Source of the DNA: Hydrogenophaga sp.
GTDB lineage: Bacteria > Pseudomonadota > Gammaproteobacteria > Burkholderiales > Burkholderiaceae_C
Assembly: GCF_026125785.1 (NCBI RefSeq)
Contig: NZ_JAHCKL010000027.1
Location: 1 to 55,221, forward strand
Direction: 5' to 3'
Length of the DNA: 55,221 nt
The translations under genes and the position numbers were made by a program. The notes below the pieces were generated by a model that worked only from the letters and a program-made list of their open reading frames with translations, was not told where the DNA came from and ran no database searches. Below, in pieces: positions 7,391 to 16,249 of this stretch (position 1 is the stretch's first letter; the number at the start of each line of letters is the position of its first letter).

Positions 7391-8956
7391 GTGTCGCTGT
7401 TCAAGTCCGCCTCCCTCGTCTCGCTGCTGACCCTGGTTTCCCGCATCACGGGGCTGGTGCGTGAGCTGCTGGTGGCGGCCACTTTCGGCGCCAGCGCGCT
7501 GACCGACGCGTTCAACGTCGCTTTCCGCATTCCCAACCTGCTGCGGCGCCTGTTCGCCGAAGGGGCGTTCAGCCAGGCTTTCGTGCCGGTGCTGGCCAGT
7601 GTGCGGGAGAAGGAGGGTGACGACGCCACCCGCGACCTGGTCGACCAGATTGCCACCGTGCTGGCCTGGGCCCTGACGTTGACCTGCGTGCTGGGCGTGG
7701 CCGGTGCGCCGGTGCTGGTCTGGGCCATGGCCGCTGGGCTCAAGCAGGACCCCCAAGGTTTCGAGGCCGCCGTCTTCATGACGCGCTGGATGTTCCCCTA
7801 CATCGGCTTCATGTCCTTCGTGGCGCTGTCGGCCGGCATTCTCAATACCTGGAAGCGTTTTGCCGTGCCGGCGGCCACGCCGGTGCTGTTGAACGTGGCC
7901 ATGATCGGCGCGGCGGCCTGGGGTGCCCCCTGGTTCGGCAGCCTGGGCATTCCGCCCATTTACGCCATGGCCGCGGGCGTGCTGGTGGGCGGTGCGCTGC
8001 AACTGGGCGTGCAGGTGCCCGCCCTGCGGCGACTGGGCCTGCTGCCGCGCGTGCGGTTGCGCTGGTCCAGCCTGAAGGCGGCCTGGAACCACCCCGGCAC
8101 GCGCCGGGTGACGACCTTGATGCTGCCGGCGCTGCTGGGCGTGAGCGTGGCGCAGGTCTCGCTGCTGATCAACACGCAGATCGCTTCGCACCTCGCGGTG
8201 GGCAGCGTGAGCTGGCTGACCTACGCGGACCGTTTGATGGAGTTCCCGACCGCGCTGCTGGGCGTGGCTCTTGGGGTGGTGCTGTTGCCGCAACTGGCGG
8301 CGGCCAAGGCGGCCGACGACGGCGAGCGCTACAGCGGCTTGCTGGACTGGGGGTTGCGCCTGGTGGTGCTGCTGGCCGTGCCCTGCGCGGTGGCGCTGTT
8401 CACCTTTGCCTACCCGCTGGTGGCGGTGCTCTACCACTACGGTGCCTTCACCGCCGCCGACGTGCAGCGCACGGCCACCGCCCTCATGGGCTACGGCGCC
8501 GGGCTGATCGGGCTGATCGCCATCAAGGTGCTGGCCCCCGGTTTCTACGCCCGCCAGGACATCCGCACGCCGGTGAAGATCGCCATCGGGGTGCTGGCGC
8601 TGACCCAGGCGCTGAACTTCCTCCTGGTTCCTTACCTGGCGCATGCCGGCCTGGCGCTGGCCATCGGCATCGGCGCGCTGGTCAATGCCCTGCTGCTGCT
8701 GCTGGGGCTGCTGCGCCGGGGTGCCTACCGGCCTTCGCCTGGCTGGGGGCGTTTCATCCTCCAGGTGGTGGCGGCCAGCGCGCTGCTGGCGCTGTTTCTC
8801 ACCGCGGTGTCCTTGAACATCGACTGGCTGGGTTTCGAGGGGCGGGCGCTGCGGCGGGTGAGCTTGCTCACCCTGTGCGTGTTCGGTGGGGTGTTGGTGT
8901 ATTTCGTCACCTTGCTGCTTTCGGGCTTGAACTTGCGCCAGTTCCTCCGAAAATGA
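7391..8956 (+). CDS. murJ: Lipid II flippase MurJ
   Basis: MurJ is the inner-membrane MOP-superfamily flippase that carries lipid II to the periplasmic face for peptidoglycan synthesis. It has 521 residues with about 14 hydrophobic segments. The N-terminus SLVSLLTLVSRITGLVRE and the motif AFNVAFRIPNLLRRLFAEGAF are diagnostic. The start is GTG at 7391 (MSLFKSAS); no better upstream start exists in this frame. Arg residues of the central cavity known from other MurJ proteins (near 18, 24 and 52 in E. coli) have counterparts in RITGLVRE and IPNLLRR. It is followed after 31 bp by the SirB1-like gene. The rpsT-murJ divergence is common in this group. Confidence 0.95.
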   Translation: MSLFKSASLVSLLTLVSRITGLVRELLVAATFGASALTDAFNVAFRIPNLLRRLFAEGAFSQAFVPVLASVREKEGDDATRDLVDQIATVLAWALTLTCVLGVAGAPVLVWAMAAGLKQDPQGFEAAVFMTRWMFPYIGFMSFVALSAGILNTWKRFAVPAATPVLLNVAMIGAAAWGAPWFGSLGIPPIYAMAAGVLVGGALQLGVQVPALRRLGLLPRVRLRWSSLKAAWNHPGTRRVTTLMLPALLGVSVAQVSLLINTQIASHLAVGSVSWLTYADRLMEFPTALLGVALGVVLLPQLAAAKAADDGERYSGLLDWGLRLVVLLAVPCAVALFTFAYPLVAVLYHYGAFTAADVQRTATALMGYGAGLIGLIAIKVLAPGFYARQDIRTPVKIAIGVLALTQALNFLLVPYLAHAGLALAIGIGALVNALLLLLGLLRRGAYRPSPGWGRFILQVVAASALLALFLTAVSLNIDWLGFEGRALRRVSLLTLCVFGGVLVYFVTLLLSGLNLRQFLRK

Positions 8957-8987
8957 GGCCACCCGCGCCAAAGACCGCCCAGACCCT

Positions 8988-9848
8988 ATGTCGTCCATCC
9001 CGTTCCAGATCCCGGAGGCCAGTCCGCTGGGCTACTTCGCTGCCTTGGTGCGCGATGACGATGCCTTGCCGCTGTTCGAGGCTGCGGCCTCGATCGCGCA
9101 GGACGAGTACCCTGATCTGGACGTGCAGCAGGTGCTGGGCGACGTGGACCAGATGCTGGCGCGCGTGCGCCGCCGCTGCGCCGCCGACGCGGGCCCGCTG
9201 CAGCGCCTGCGCACGCTCAACCAGTTCTTCTTCCGCGACATGGGGTTTGGCGGCAACGTCAACAACTACTACGACCCCGACAACAGCTACCTCAATGCCG
9301 TGCTGCGCACGCGGCGCGGCATTCCGATCTCGCTGGCCGTGCTCTGGCTGGAGCTGGCCCATGGGCTGGGCCTGAAGGCGCGGGGCATCAACTTTCCCGG
9401 GCACTTCATGGTCAAGATCAACCTGCCCAACGGGCAGGTGGTGATTGATCCGTTCACGGGCCAGTCGCTGAGCCGGGAAGACCTGTCCGAGCGGCTGGAG
9501 CCCTACAAGCGCCGCAATGGGCTGGTGGACGATTTCGACGTGCCGGTCGGCCTTTACCTGCAGGCGGCCACGCCGCGCGAGATCCTGGCGCGGCTGCTGC
9601 GCAACCTCAAGGAAATCCACCGCAACCAGCAGGACTGGCTGCGGCTGATCGCGGTGCAGGATCGGCTGCTCATCCTGTTGCCCGACGTCTGGGTCGAGTA
9701 CCGTGACCGTGGCCTGGCCTGGGCGGAGATGGGGGACCTGCGGCTGGCGGTGAGCGACCTGGAGATATTCGTCGCGCACACCGACGACACCCTGGAGCGC
9801 GAGACCATCTCCCTGCGCCTGCAGGAACTGCGCCGGGCGCTGAACTGA
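8988..9848 (+). CDS. SirB1 family transglutaminase-like/TPR protein
   Basis: This 286-residue protein matches the SirB1 (YchA-like) family: an N-terminal transglutaminase-fold domain with FFRDMGFGGNVNNYYDPDNS near residue 75 and RRGIPISLAVLWLELA and INFPGHFMVKI near 105-140, then a C-terminal TPR-like helical region (LAWAEMGDLRLAVSDLEIF). The cysteine expected for a transglutaminase nucleophile is not evident in RRGIPISL, so it is probably not a classical transglutaminase. The biochemical function of the family is unknown. It is likely co-transcribed with murJ. Confidence 0.85.
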   Translation: MSSIPFQIPEASPLGYFAALVRDDDALPLFEAAASIAQDEYPDLDVQQVLGDVDQMLARVRRRCAADAGPLQRLRTLNQFFFRDMGFGGNVNNYYDPDNSYLNAVLRTRRGIPISLAVLWLELAHGLGLKARGINFPGHFMVKINLPNGQVVIDPFTGQSLSREDLSERLEPYKRRNGLVDDFDVPVGLYLQAATPREILARLLRNLKEIHRNQQDWLRLIAVQDRLLILLPDVWVEYRDRGLAWAEMGDLRLAVSDLEIFVAHTDDTLERETISLRLQELRRALN

Positions 9849-9993
9849 TGCCCGCGCCGAGCGGGCGGCGCGCCGCTGTCCTTGTGTGTCGGCATGTAAT
9901 TCCGGTTGACGCCGCCGGGCGTGCACGGCGAACATGCGGGCCTGTCTGGCTACCCCTGGGGGTAGGCATCCGATCCACATTTCCGCCATCGCC

Positions 9994-10386
9994 ATGCTGA
10001 AAAAACTCTACCGCTCCGTCGCCCTCGTCCTCATCCCCTGCATGACCCTGGCCGGCATGCCGCTGGTGGCGCAGGCAGGCATCGTGTCGACCGAGCAGTC
10101 CATGGTCACCGCCGCCGGGGATGCCCACCGCGAGCGCGTGAGCGCGTTCTTCGAGCGCGAGGACGTGCGCGGTGCGCTGCAGGCGCAGGGCGTGAGCGCG
10201 GACGAGGCCATCGCGCGCGTGCAGGCCATGTCCGACGCGGAAGTGGCCCAACTGGCCGACCGCGTCGACCAGGCCCCGGCCGGCGCCGGCGTGGTGGGTG
10301 TGCTGTTCACCGTCTTCCTTATCCTGCTGGTGACCGACATCCTGGGTCTCACCAAGGTCTTCCCGTTCACGCGCAGCATCCGATGA
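9994..10386 (+). CDS. PA2779-family exported/membrane protein
   Basis: This 130-residue protein has the signal-like N-terminus MLKKLYRSVALVLIPCMTLA ending near AQAG, a short helical acidic region (residues 32-95, SFFERED-type), and one C-terminal membrane segment GVVGVLFTVFLILLVTDILG (about 102-121). This is the PA2779 family, which travels with the PA2778-type peptidase found directly downstream with a 4-bp overlap. The start at 9994 is preferred over an in-frame ATG 60 bp upstream because it begins the signal sequence. The function is unknown; the pair probably works at the cell envelope. Confidence 0.8.
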   Translation: MLKKLYRSVALVLIPCMTLAGMPLVAQAGIVSTEQSMVTAAGDAHRERVSAFFEREDVRGALQAQGVSADEAIARVQAMSDAEVAQLADRVDQAPAGAGVVGVLFTVFLILLVTDILGLTKVFPFTRSIR

Positions 10387-11360
10387 CCCTCGGGCGGCCA
10401 CGCTGGAAAACCCCCGCCCTGGCGGGGGTTCTTCTTTGCGCGCTGCTGCTGGCGGGTTGCGCCACGCCACCGCAGACGGCCGCGCTGCGCGAGGCCTGGC
10501 CGGCGCAGTTGACTCCCCGTGTGCTGCTGACACAGGTGCCGTTCTTTCCCCAGGACGACCGGCTCTGTGGCCCGGCCACGCTGGCCATGGTGGCGCAGGC
10601 GGCGGGCCGCCCGGTCACGCCGGCCCAGCTCACGCCGCAGGTCTACCTGCCCGGGCGCGAGGGCGCGCTGCAGACTGAGATGCTGGCTGCCGCGCGCCGC
10701 CAGGGGCTGGTGGCCTACCTGCTGGCACCCACGCTGCAGGCCGTGCTGGCGGAGGTGGCCAGCGGCCACCCGGTGCTGGTGCTGCAGAACCTGGCCCTGC
10801 CGTTTTCACCGATGTGGCACTACGCGGTGGTGGTGGGCTACGACCGCGAAGCCGGTACCCTCACGCTGCACTCGGGCACCACCGAGCGCCTGGTCATGCC
10901 CCTGACCACGTTCGAGCACACCTGGGCGCGCTCCGACCACTGGGCCGTGCGGGTGACGCCGCCGCAGGCGCTGCCGGTGACGGCGCGTCCGGACGGTTGG
11001 GCGGTCGCCGCGGCAGCGCTGGAGCGCAGCGACGTGCGGGCCGCACACGAGGCGTACCGCAGCGGGCTGGCCCGCTGGCCGCACCAGCAGACCCTGATGC
11101 TGGGGCTGGGCAACACCGCCTACGCCCTGGGGCAGCCCGAGGCCGCCGCCTCGGCCTATGAACGCACCGTGGAGGCGCATCCCGCATTTGCCGACGCCTG
11201 GAACAACCTGGCGCAGGTCCGCATGGAGCAAGGGCGCCTGGACGAGGCGCGGCAAGCGGCGGCACGCGCGGTGGCGCTGGGCGGCCTGCGGCTGCCGGAC
11301 TACCGGGCCTTGCTGCAGGAGGTCGAGCGCCAGGCCCGCGTACCTGGGAGGACACCTTGA
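10383..11360 (+). CDS. PA2778-family cysteine peptidase lipoprotein with TPRs
   Basis: This 325-residue protein has a lipoprotein signal (lipobox LLAGC at about 21-25). A C39-like papain-fold domain follows, with the cysteine in DDRLCGPATLAMV (about 60) and the histidine in MWHYAVVVGYD (about 145). The C-terminal half (about 205-315) carries tetratricopeptide repeats (TLMLGLGNTAYALGQPEAAA, DAWNNLAQVRMEQGRLDEA). The fold suggests a periplasm-facing cysteine peptidase or bacteriocin-like processing enzyme; no substrate is known. ATGA overlap with the upstream PA2779-like gene indicates coupling. A terminator-like hairpin lies within its first codons. Confidence 0.82.
   Translation: MTLGRPRWKTPALAGVLLCALLLAGCATPPQTAALREAWPAQLTPRVLLTQVPFFPQDDRLCGPATLAMVAQAAGRPVTPAQLTPQVYLPGREGALQTEMLAAARRQGLVAYLLAPTLQAVLAEVASGHPVLVLQNLALPFSPMWHYAVVVGYDREAGTLTLHSGTTERLVMPLTTFEHTWARSDHWAVRVTPPQALPVTARPDGWAVAAAALERSDVRAAHEAYRSGLARWPHQQTLMLGLGNTAYALGQPEAAASAYERTVEAHPAFADAWNNLAQVRMEQGRLDEARQAAARAVALGGLRLPDYRALLQEVERQARVPGRTP
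10409..10436 (+). terminator. Terminator-like hairpin inside the start of the PA2778-like gene
   Basis: AACCCCCGCC and GGCGGGGGTT form a 10-bp perfect stem around CT, followed by CTTCTTT. It lies 26 bp into the second gene of an overlapping pair, where it could reduce read-through from the first gene or attenuate translation. The coding frame runs straight through it. Confidence 0.45.
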
Positions 11361-11989
11361 AGCGGCTGCTGCTGGTGGGGGCCACGGGGCTGGTCGGCGG
11401 CCATGTGCTGCGCCAGGCGCTGGCCGACCCCGCGGTGGCGCAGGTGGTGGCGCCGACCCGCCGCTCGCTGGTGCCGCACGCGAAGCTGCTCAATCCGCTG
11501 GTGGATTTCGACCGCCTGCCGCAGGACGCGGAATGGTGGCGCGTGGATGCCGTGGTCTGCGCGCTGGGGACCACCATCCGGGTCGCGGGGTCGCAGGCGG
11601 CGTTCTACAAGGTCGACCACGACTACCCGCTGGAGGTGGCCTACCTGGCGCGCCGCCATGGCGCGCAGGTCTTTGCCTTCAATTCGGCGCTCGGCGCGGA
11701 CACCGGATCGCGGGTGTTCTATTCCCGCACCAAGGGCGAGACCGAGCGCGATCTGCAGGCCGTGGGCTACCCCTCGCTGTCGCTGGTGCGCCCGGGGCTC
11801 ATCGGTGGCCAGCGGGAGCAGCGCCGGCCGGCGGAGCAGTTTGCGGTGCGGCTCTCGCAGGGCCTTGGGCCGCTGCTGCCGCGGCGCTTGCGCGTGGTGC
11901 CGGCCGAGCGCATCGCGCACCACCTGCTGCAGGCAGCGCTGGTGGGAGCGCCGGGCGTGCATGTATTGCCCTCGGAGGTCCTGCTGTGA
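11357..11989 (+). CDS. NAD(P)-binding Rossmann-fold protein (atypical SDR)
   Basis: This 210-residue protein starts with TTG at 11357, overlapping the preceding stop (TTGA). The N-terminal KRLLLVGATGLVGGHVL is the glycine-rich dinucleotide motif (GxTGxxG class). A catalytic-type YSRTKGE (YxxxK) occurs near residue 122, after FNSALGAD. This resembles the HTATIP2/atypical SDR group of NAD(P)H-binding proteins. The substrate is unknown. No membrane segment is seen. It is the third gene of the PA2779-PA2778 cluster. Confidence 0.8.
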   Translation: MKRLLLVGATGLVGGHVLRQALADPAVAQVVAPTRRSLVPHAKLLNPLVDFDRLPQDAEWWRVDAVVCALGTTIRVAGSQAAFYKVDHDYPLEVAYLARRHGAQVFAFNSALGADTGSRVFYSRTKGETERDLQAVGYPSLSLVRPGLIGGQREQRRPAEQFAVRLSQGLGPLLPRRLRVVPAERIAHHLLQAALVGAPGVHVLPSEVLL

Positions 11990-12106
11990 GCCCGCGCGGG
12001 CAACGCGCGCATCAGGGGTTTGCCATACCTCTGCGGATGGCCCGATAGAATCCGCCCAGGCCGCCCGGGGATTGTTGCCCTGTGCCGGCCGGCCTCGCCC
12101 CCACTC

Positions 12107-13204
12107 ATGCCCTTGACCGCCAACCAGATACGCGCCCTGCTGTGGATCACCATCGCCGTGGTGAGCGGGCTGTTGCTGTCACTGCTGGCGCCGGTGCTCA
12201 TGCCTTTCGTGCTGGCGGCGGTGCTGGCCTACGCGTTGCACCCGCTGGTGGAGCGCCTGCATGCGCGGCGCGTGCCGCGCTGGCTGGGTGCCGGCCTGGC
12301 CATCGCCGGGCTGATGCTGGTGCTGACTGCGGTGGTGCTGCTGATCGTGCCGGTCATCACCAAGCAGGTTCCCCTGTTGCGTGAACAGGTGCCGGAGCTG
12401 CTGGACCGGCTCAATGCCTGGCTCAAGCCACTGGCCGGGCGCTTCGGCGTCAACCTGGCCGTGGACGTGAGCTTTGTGCGTGAGGGCCTGGGCAAGCTCA
12501 TCTCTGGTCACGAGGGGGAGATCATCGACGGGCTGCTGTCCTCGCTGCGCATCGGCGGCAGCGCGCTGGCGGCGGTGTTCGGCAACCTGTTCCTCATGCC
12601 CATCGTGGCCTACTACCTGCTGCTGGACTGGGCCAACCTGGTCGAGCGCGCCAAGTCGCTGATCCCGCCGCGCTGGCAGGAGAGCGTGCAGAGCTTCCTG
12701 GACGAGACCGACGAGGTTCTGGGCCAGTACCTGCGTGGCCAGGTGCTGGTGATGGGCATCCTGGCGGTGTTCTACGCGGTGGGCCTGGCCCTGGTGGGGC
12801 TGGATCTGGCGCTGCCGATCGGCGTGTTCACCGGGCTGGCGGTGTTCGTGCCCTACCTCGGCTTTGGCCTGGGACTGGTGATGGCCCTGGTGGCCGCGCT
12901 GCTGGAGTTCCAGAGCGTGCTCGGCGTGGCGCTGGTGGGCATGGTCTACCTGGTCGGGCAGGTGGTGGAGAGCATGTACCTCACGCCCCGGCTGCTGGGC
13001 GAACGCATCGGTCTGCACCCCATCGCGGTGATCTTCGCGCTGCTGGCCTTCGGTCACCTCTTCGGCTTCGTGGGCGTGCTGATCGCGCTGCCCGCCAGCG
13101 CGGTGCTGCTGGTGGGCATCCGCCGCGCCCGCACGGCCTACATGGCCAGCCGGCTGTACCTGGACGGTGCGCCGGCCGCCGCGCCGCCGGACGAGACACC
13201 ATGA
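12107..13204 (+). CDS. AI-2E family (PerM/YdgG-like) permease
   Basis: This 365-residue membrane protein has about seven to eight hydrophobic helices; the N-terminal paired helices (ITIAVVSGLLLSLLAPVLMP, FVLAAVLAYALHPLVERL) and the C-terminal FGHLFGFVGVLIALPASAV are typical of the AI-2E transporter family. Members have been linked to autoinducer-2 export or Na+/H+ exchange; the substrate here cannot be told. The ATG at 12107 is chosen because residues before it are not conserved in character. It overlaps hda by 4 bp, an arrangement that couples a permease to the DnaA regulator. Confidence 0.87.
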   Translation: MPLTANQIRALLWITIAVVSGLLLSLLAPVLMPFVLAAVLAYALHPLVERLHARRVPRWLGAGLAIAGLMLVLTAVVLLIVPVITKQVPLLREQVPELLDRLNAWLKPLAGRFGVNLAVDVSFVREGLGKLISGHEGEIIDGLLSSLRIGGSALAAVFGNLFLMPIVAYYLLLDWANLVERAKSLIPPRWQESVQSFLDETDEVLGQYLRGQVLVMGILAVFYAVGLALVGLDLALPIGVFTGLAVFVPYLGFGLGLVMALVAALLEFQSVLGVALVGMVYLVGQVVESMYLTPRLLGERIGLHPIAVIFALLAFGHLFGFVGVLIALPASAVLLVGIRRARTAYMASRLYLDGAPAAAPPDETP

Positions 13205-13908
13205 GCAATGGCCCGACTCCCATGAAGCAGATGGCGCTGGACATCGGGTTGGCTTCGGTGCCGTCGTTCTCCAATTTCATCCCTGCCGGCAACGAAGCTG
13301 CGCTGGAGCACCTACAGCTGTGGACCGGCAACCCGCTGCGCTCGCCGGTGCCGACTTTCCTGTGGGGCGAGAGCGGCAGCGGCAAGACGCACCTGCTGCG
13401 TGCTTCGCGCGAAGCCTTGCGCGAGCAGGGCAGCCGGGTGGGCTGGATGGACGCGTCGACCCTGGACCCGGGAGACTTCGACGACCAGTGGGATGCCATC
13501 CTGCTGGACGACTGCCACCTGTACACCGCCGCGCAGCAGGCGGCTGCGTTCAACTGGTTCGTCAATGCGCAAAACCCGGCGCACGGGCCCTCCCGCTGGG
13601 TGCTCGCGGCCGCCACCTGCCCGCCGGCCGACCTGCGCCTGCGCGAGGACCTGCGCACGCGCCTGGGCTGGGGCCACGTCTTCCAGCTCCAGGCCCTGGG
13701 CGAGGCCGAGCGCCGCTCGGTGCTGCGCCGCGCCGCCGACGAGCGCGGCGTGTTCCTGGGCGACGAGGTCATGGACTACATGCTCAGCCGCTTCTCGCGA
13801 GACCTCTCCAGCCTCATGGACCTGCTGGACCAGCTCGATGCCTATGCCCTGCGGACCCAGCGCGCCATCACCATTCCCCTGATCAAGTCGATGCTGGAAA
13901 ACGAATAG
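13201..13908 (+). CDS. hda: DnaA regulatory inactivator Hda
   Basis: Hda is a 235-residue AAA+ protein homologous to the central domain of DnaA but lacking the DNA-binding domain IV. With the sliding clamp it stimulates hydrolysis of DnaA-ATP to prevent re-initiation. Walker A is GESGSGKTHLL (about 57-67); Walker B is replaced by AILLDDCHLY. The N-terminal MKQMALDIGL is the probable clamp-binding segment and begins at residue 8, so an internal start at 13222 is possible. Sensor-like LREDLRTRLGWGHVF and the C-terminal lid SRDLSSLMDLLDQLD fit the family. Confidence 0.93.
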   Translation: MSNGPTPMKQMALDIGLASVPSFSNFIPAGNEAALEHLQLWTGNPLRSPVPTFLWGESGSGKTHLLRASREALREQGSRVGWMDASTLDPGDFDDQWDAILLDDCHLYTAAQQAAAFNWFVNAQNPAHGPSRWVLAAATCPPADLRLREDLRTRLGWGHVFQLQALGEAERRSVLRRAADERGVFLGDEVMDYMLSRFSRDLSSLMDLLDQLDAYALRTQRAITIPLIKSMLENE

Positions 13909-13910
13909 AC

Positions 13911-14579
13911 ATGCGGCTGGCCCTGTTTGACCTCGATCACACCCTGATCCCTCTCGATTCCGACCACGCCTGGGGCGAGTTCACCGTCGACCTCGGATGG
14001 CGCGATGCAGACAGCTTCTCCCGCGCCAACGATGGCTTCTACGCCGACTACAAGGCGGGCACGCTGGACATCCATGCCTACGTGCGCTTTGCCACCGGCG
14101 CCGTGCGTGAGCACGGCCAGGCCCAGGCGCGCCAGGCGCACGAACGTTTCATGCAGCAGGTGATCCGGCCTGCCATGACGGACACCGCAACCGCCCTGGT
14201 GCGGGCCCACCAGGCCGCCGGCGACGAGGTGGTCATCGTGACCGCGACCAACGAGTTCGTGACCCGCCCGATCGCCCATGCCTTCGGTGTGGACGAGCTC
14301 ATCGCCATCGAGCTGCAGACCGACGCCCGGGGGGAATTCACCGGAGACATCAAGGGCGTGCCCTCGTTCCGCGAAGGCAAGGTGGCGCGTGTGGAACAAT
14401 GGTTGGCCGCTCGCGGGCTGGACTGGTCGCGCGTGCAGCACAGCACCTTCTACAGCGACTCGATCAACGACCTGCCGCTGCTGGAGAAGGTGCACGAGCC
14501 CGTGGCCACCAATCCGGACGCCCGGCTGCGCGCCGTGGCCCTCGACAAGGGCTGGCGCATACTCCATTTATTCGAATGA
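13911..14579 (+). CDS. HAD-IB family hydrolase (SerB-like phosphatase)
   Basis: This 222-residue HAD superfamily enzyme has motif I as FDLDHTLIPLDS (nucleophile Asp8, acid Asp10), motif II as VIVTATN, motif III lysine in GKVARVEQW and motif IV as YSDSINDLPLL. This is the HAD-IB subgroup near phosphoserine phosphatase; relatives act on phosphoserine or histidinol phosphate, but the substrate is not predictable. It starts 2 bp after the hda stop and overlaps pcnB by 4 bp (ATGA). The hda-HAD-pcnB-folK order is one I recognise from Burkholderiales. Confidence 0.9.
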   Translation: MRLALFDLDHTLIPLDSDHAWGEFTVDLGWRDADSFSRANDGFYADYKAGTLDIHAYVRFATGAVREHGQAQARQAHERFMQQVIRPAMTDTATALVRAHQAAGDEVVIVTATNEFVTRPIAHAFGVDELIAIELQTDARGEFTGDIKGVPSFREGKVARVEQWLAARGLDWSRVQHSTFYSDSINDLPLLEKVHEPVATNPDARLRAVALDKGWRILHLFE

Positions 14580-16225
14580 TCAAGAAACTCATCAACAGGC
14601 TGCTCGGCAAGGCCGAGGCCACTGGCTCGCGCCGCGCCAACCCCTTTGGCAAACGCGAGGACGTGCCGGTGGATGTGCACGGCATCGACCGCGCGCTGGT
14701 TGACCAGCGTGCGCTGGACGTGGTGAACACGCTCAAGCAGGCCGGCTTCGAGGCCTACATCGTCGGTGGCGCGGTGCGCGACCTGCTGCTGGGCTTGCGG
14801 CCCAAGGACTTCGACGTCGCCACCAACGCCACGCCCGAGCAGGTCAAGGGGCTGTTCCGCCGCGCCTTCATCATCGGCCGGCGCTTTCGCATCGTGCACG
14901 TGATCTATGGGCGCGGCCGCGAGCACGAGGTCATCGAGGTGTCCACCTTCCGCGCCTACCTCGACAGCGCGGCGGCCGAACAGGTAGCGGGCAACGAGCG
15001 CACCAGCAAGGGCGAACTCGCGGGCATGAAGCACGCCGTCGACGCCAGCGGGCGCGTGCTGCGCGACAACGTCTGGGGACCGATCGAGCAGGACGCCGCG
15101 CGCCGCGACTTCAGCATCAACGCCATGTACTACGACCCGCAGACGCAGACCGTGGTGGACTTCCACCACGGCATCCGCGATGCGAAGAAGCGCGTGTTGC
15201 GCATGATCGGCGACCCCGCCACACGCTACCGCGAGGACCCGGTGCGCATCATCCGTGCGGTGCGCTTCGGCGCAAAGCTCAGCCGCCTGGGTTTTCAGTT
15301 CGATGCCCGCACGCTGGAGCCGCTGGCCTCCTCGCGCTCCCTGCTCGCCGATGTGCCCCAGAGCCGCCTGTTCGACGAGATGCTCAAGCTGCTGCAGACG
15401 GGCCACGCACTGGCCAGCATCGAGCAACTCAAGACGGTGGGGCTTGGCACCGGCATCTACCCGTTGCTGGACGTGGTGGTCCAGCGCGCCGACGACGAAT
15501 TCGTGAAGCTCGCGTTGCAGGACACCGACCGCCGTGTGGGCGAGGGCAAGCCGGTGGCGCCCAGCTTCCTGCTGGCCTGCGTGCTCTGGGCCGACGTGCG
15601 CAAGGGTTGGAACCAGCGCCTGCAGCCGCGCCCGGGCCAGCGGCCAGCGCCGCCGGTGGCGGCGCTGCACGACGCCGTGGACGAGGCTTTCGACGCCCGC
15701 ATCGGCGACGTCTCCGGCCGTGGCAAGCTGGGCACCGACATGCGCGAGATCTGGATGATGCAGCCGCGCTTCGACAAGCGCGTGGGCAGCACGCCGTTCA
15801 GCCTGGTGGAGCAGCCACGTTTCCGGGCCGGCTTCGATTTCCTGCGGCTGCGCTCGCAGGTGGGTGAAGTGGACGAGGAACTGGCGCACTGGTGGGAAAC
15901 ATTCAGCACCGCCAGCGACGAGCGTCGCCAGGACATGGTGGACGCGCAGCGCCGCGAAAGCCAGTCGCGCCCTGGCGCGGGCAAAGCCCGCCGCGTGCGG
16001 CGCGACGATCCGGACCACCCGGCGAACGCACCTCAGCCCGACCCGCGTTTTCGCGTGGCGTCCGATGAAGAGGACGAGGACGGGGATGGCGATGAGGCCG
16101 GAGCCGATGACACCGCGGGCGTTGCGCACGGAGAAGAGGGTGCCGCCGCGCCCGCCAAGAAGCGCCGCCGGCGTCGGCGCAAGCCTTCCGGTGCGGGGCG
16201 CGCCGAAGGCAGCGCACCCGAGTGA
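14576..16225 (+). CDS. pcnB: Poly(A) polymerase I
   Basis: PcnB adds 3' poly(A) tails to RNA, promoting decay. The 549-residue protein has the nucleotidyltransferase signature YIVGGAVRDLLLG with KDFDVATNATPEQ (catalytic aspartates, about residues 60-85), RRFRIVHV, RRDFSINAMYYD, and the RNA-binding FGAKLSRLGFQFD region. The C-terminal tail (about 465-549) is acidic then very basic (KKRRRRRRK), typical of PcnB and likely RNA-binding. The start at 14576 overlaps the HAD gene. It is distinguished from CCA-adding enzyme by the long basic tail and the folK neighbourhood. Confidence 0.93.
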   Translation: MIKKLINRLLGKAEATGSRRANPFGKREDVPVDVHGIDRALVDQRALDVVNTLKQAGFEAYIVGGAVRDLLLGLRPKDFDVATNATPEQVKGLFRRAFIIGRRFRIVHVIYGRGREHEVIEVSTFRAYLDSAAAEQVAGNERTSKGELAGMKHAVDASGRVLRDNVWGPIEQDAARRDFSINAMYYDPQTQTVVDFHHGIRDAKKRVLRMIGDPATRYREDPVRIIRAVRFGAKLSRLGFQFDARTLEPLASSRSLLADVPQSRLFDEMLKLLQTGHALASIEQLKTVGLGTGIYPLLDVVVQRADDEFVKLALQDTDRRVGEGKPVAPSFLLACVLWADVRKGWNQRLQPRPGQRPAPPVAALHDAVDEAFDARIGDVSGRGKLGTDMREIWMMQPRFDKRVGSTPFSLVEQPRFRAGFDFLRLRSQVGEVDEELAHWWETFSTASDERRQDMVDAQRRESQSRPGAGKARRVRRDDPDHPANAPQPDPRFRVASDEEDEDGDGDEAGADDTAGVAHGEEGAAAPAKKRRRRRRKPSGAGRAEGSAPE

Positions 16226-16249
16226 GCCCTGCCGGCGGCAGCAGCCCCG

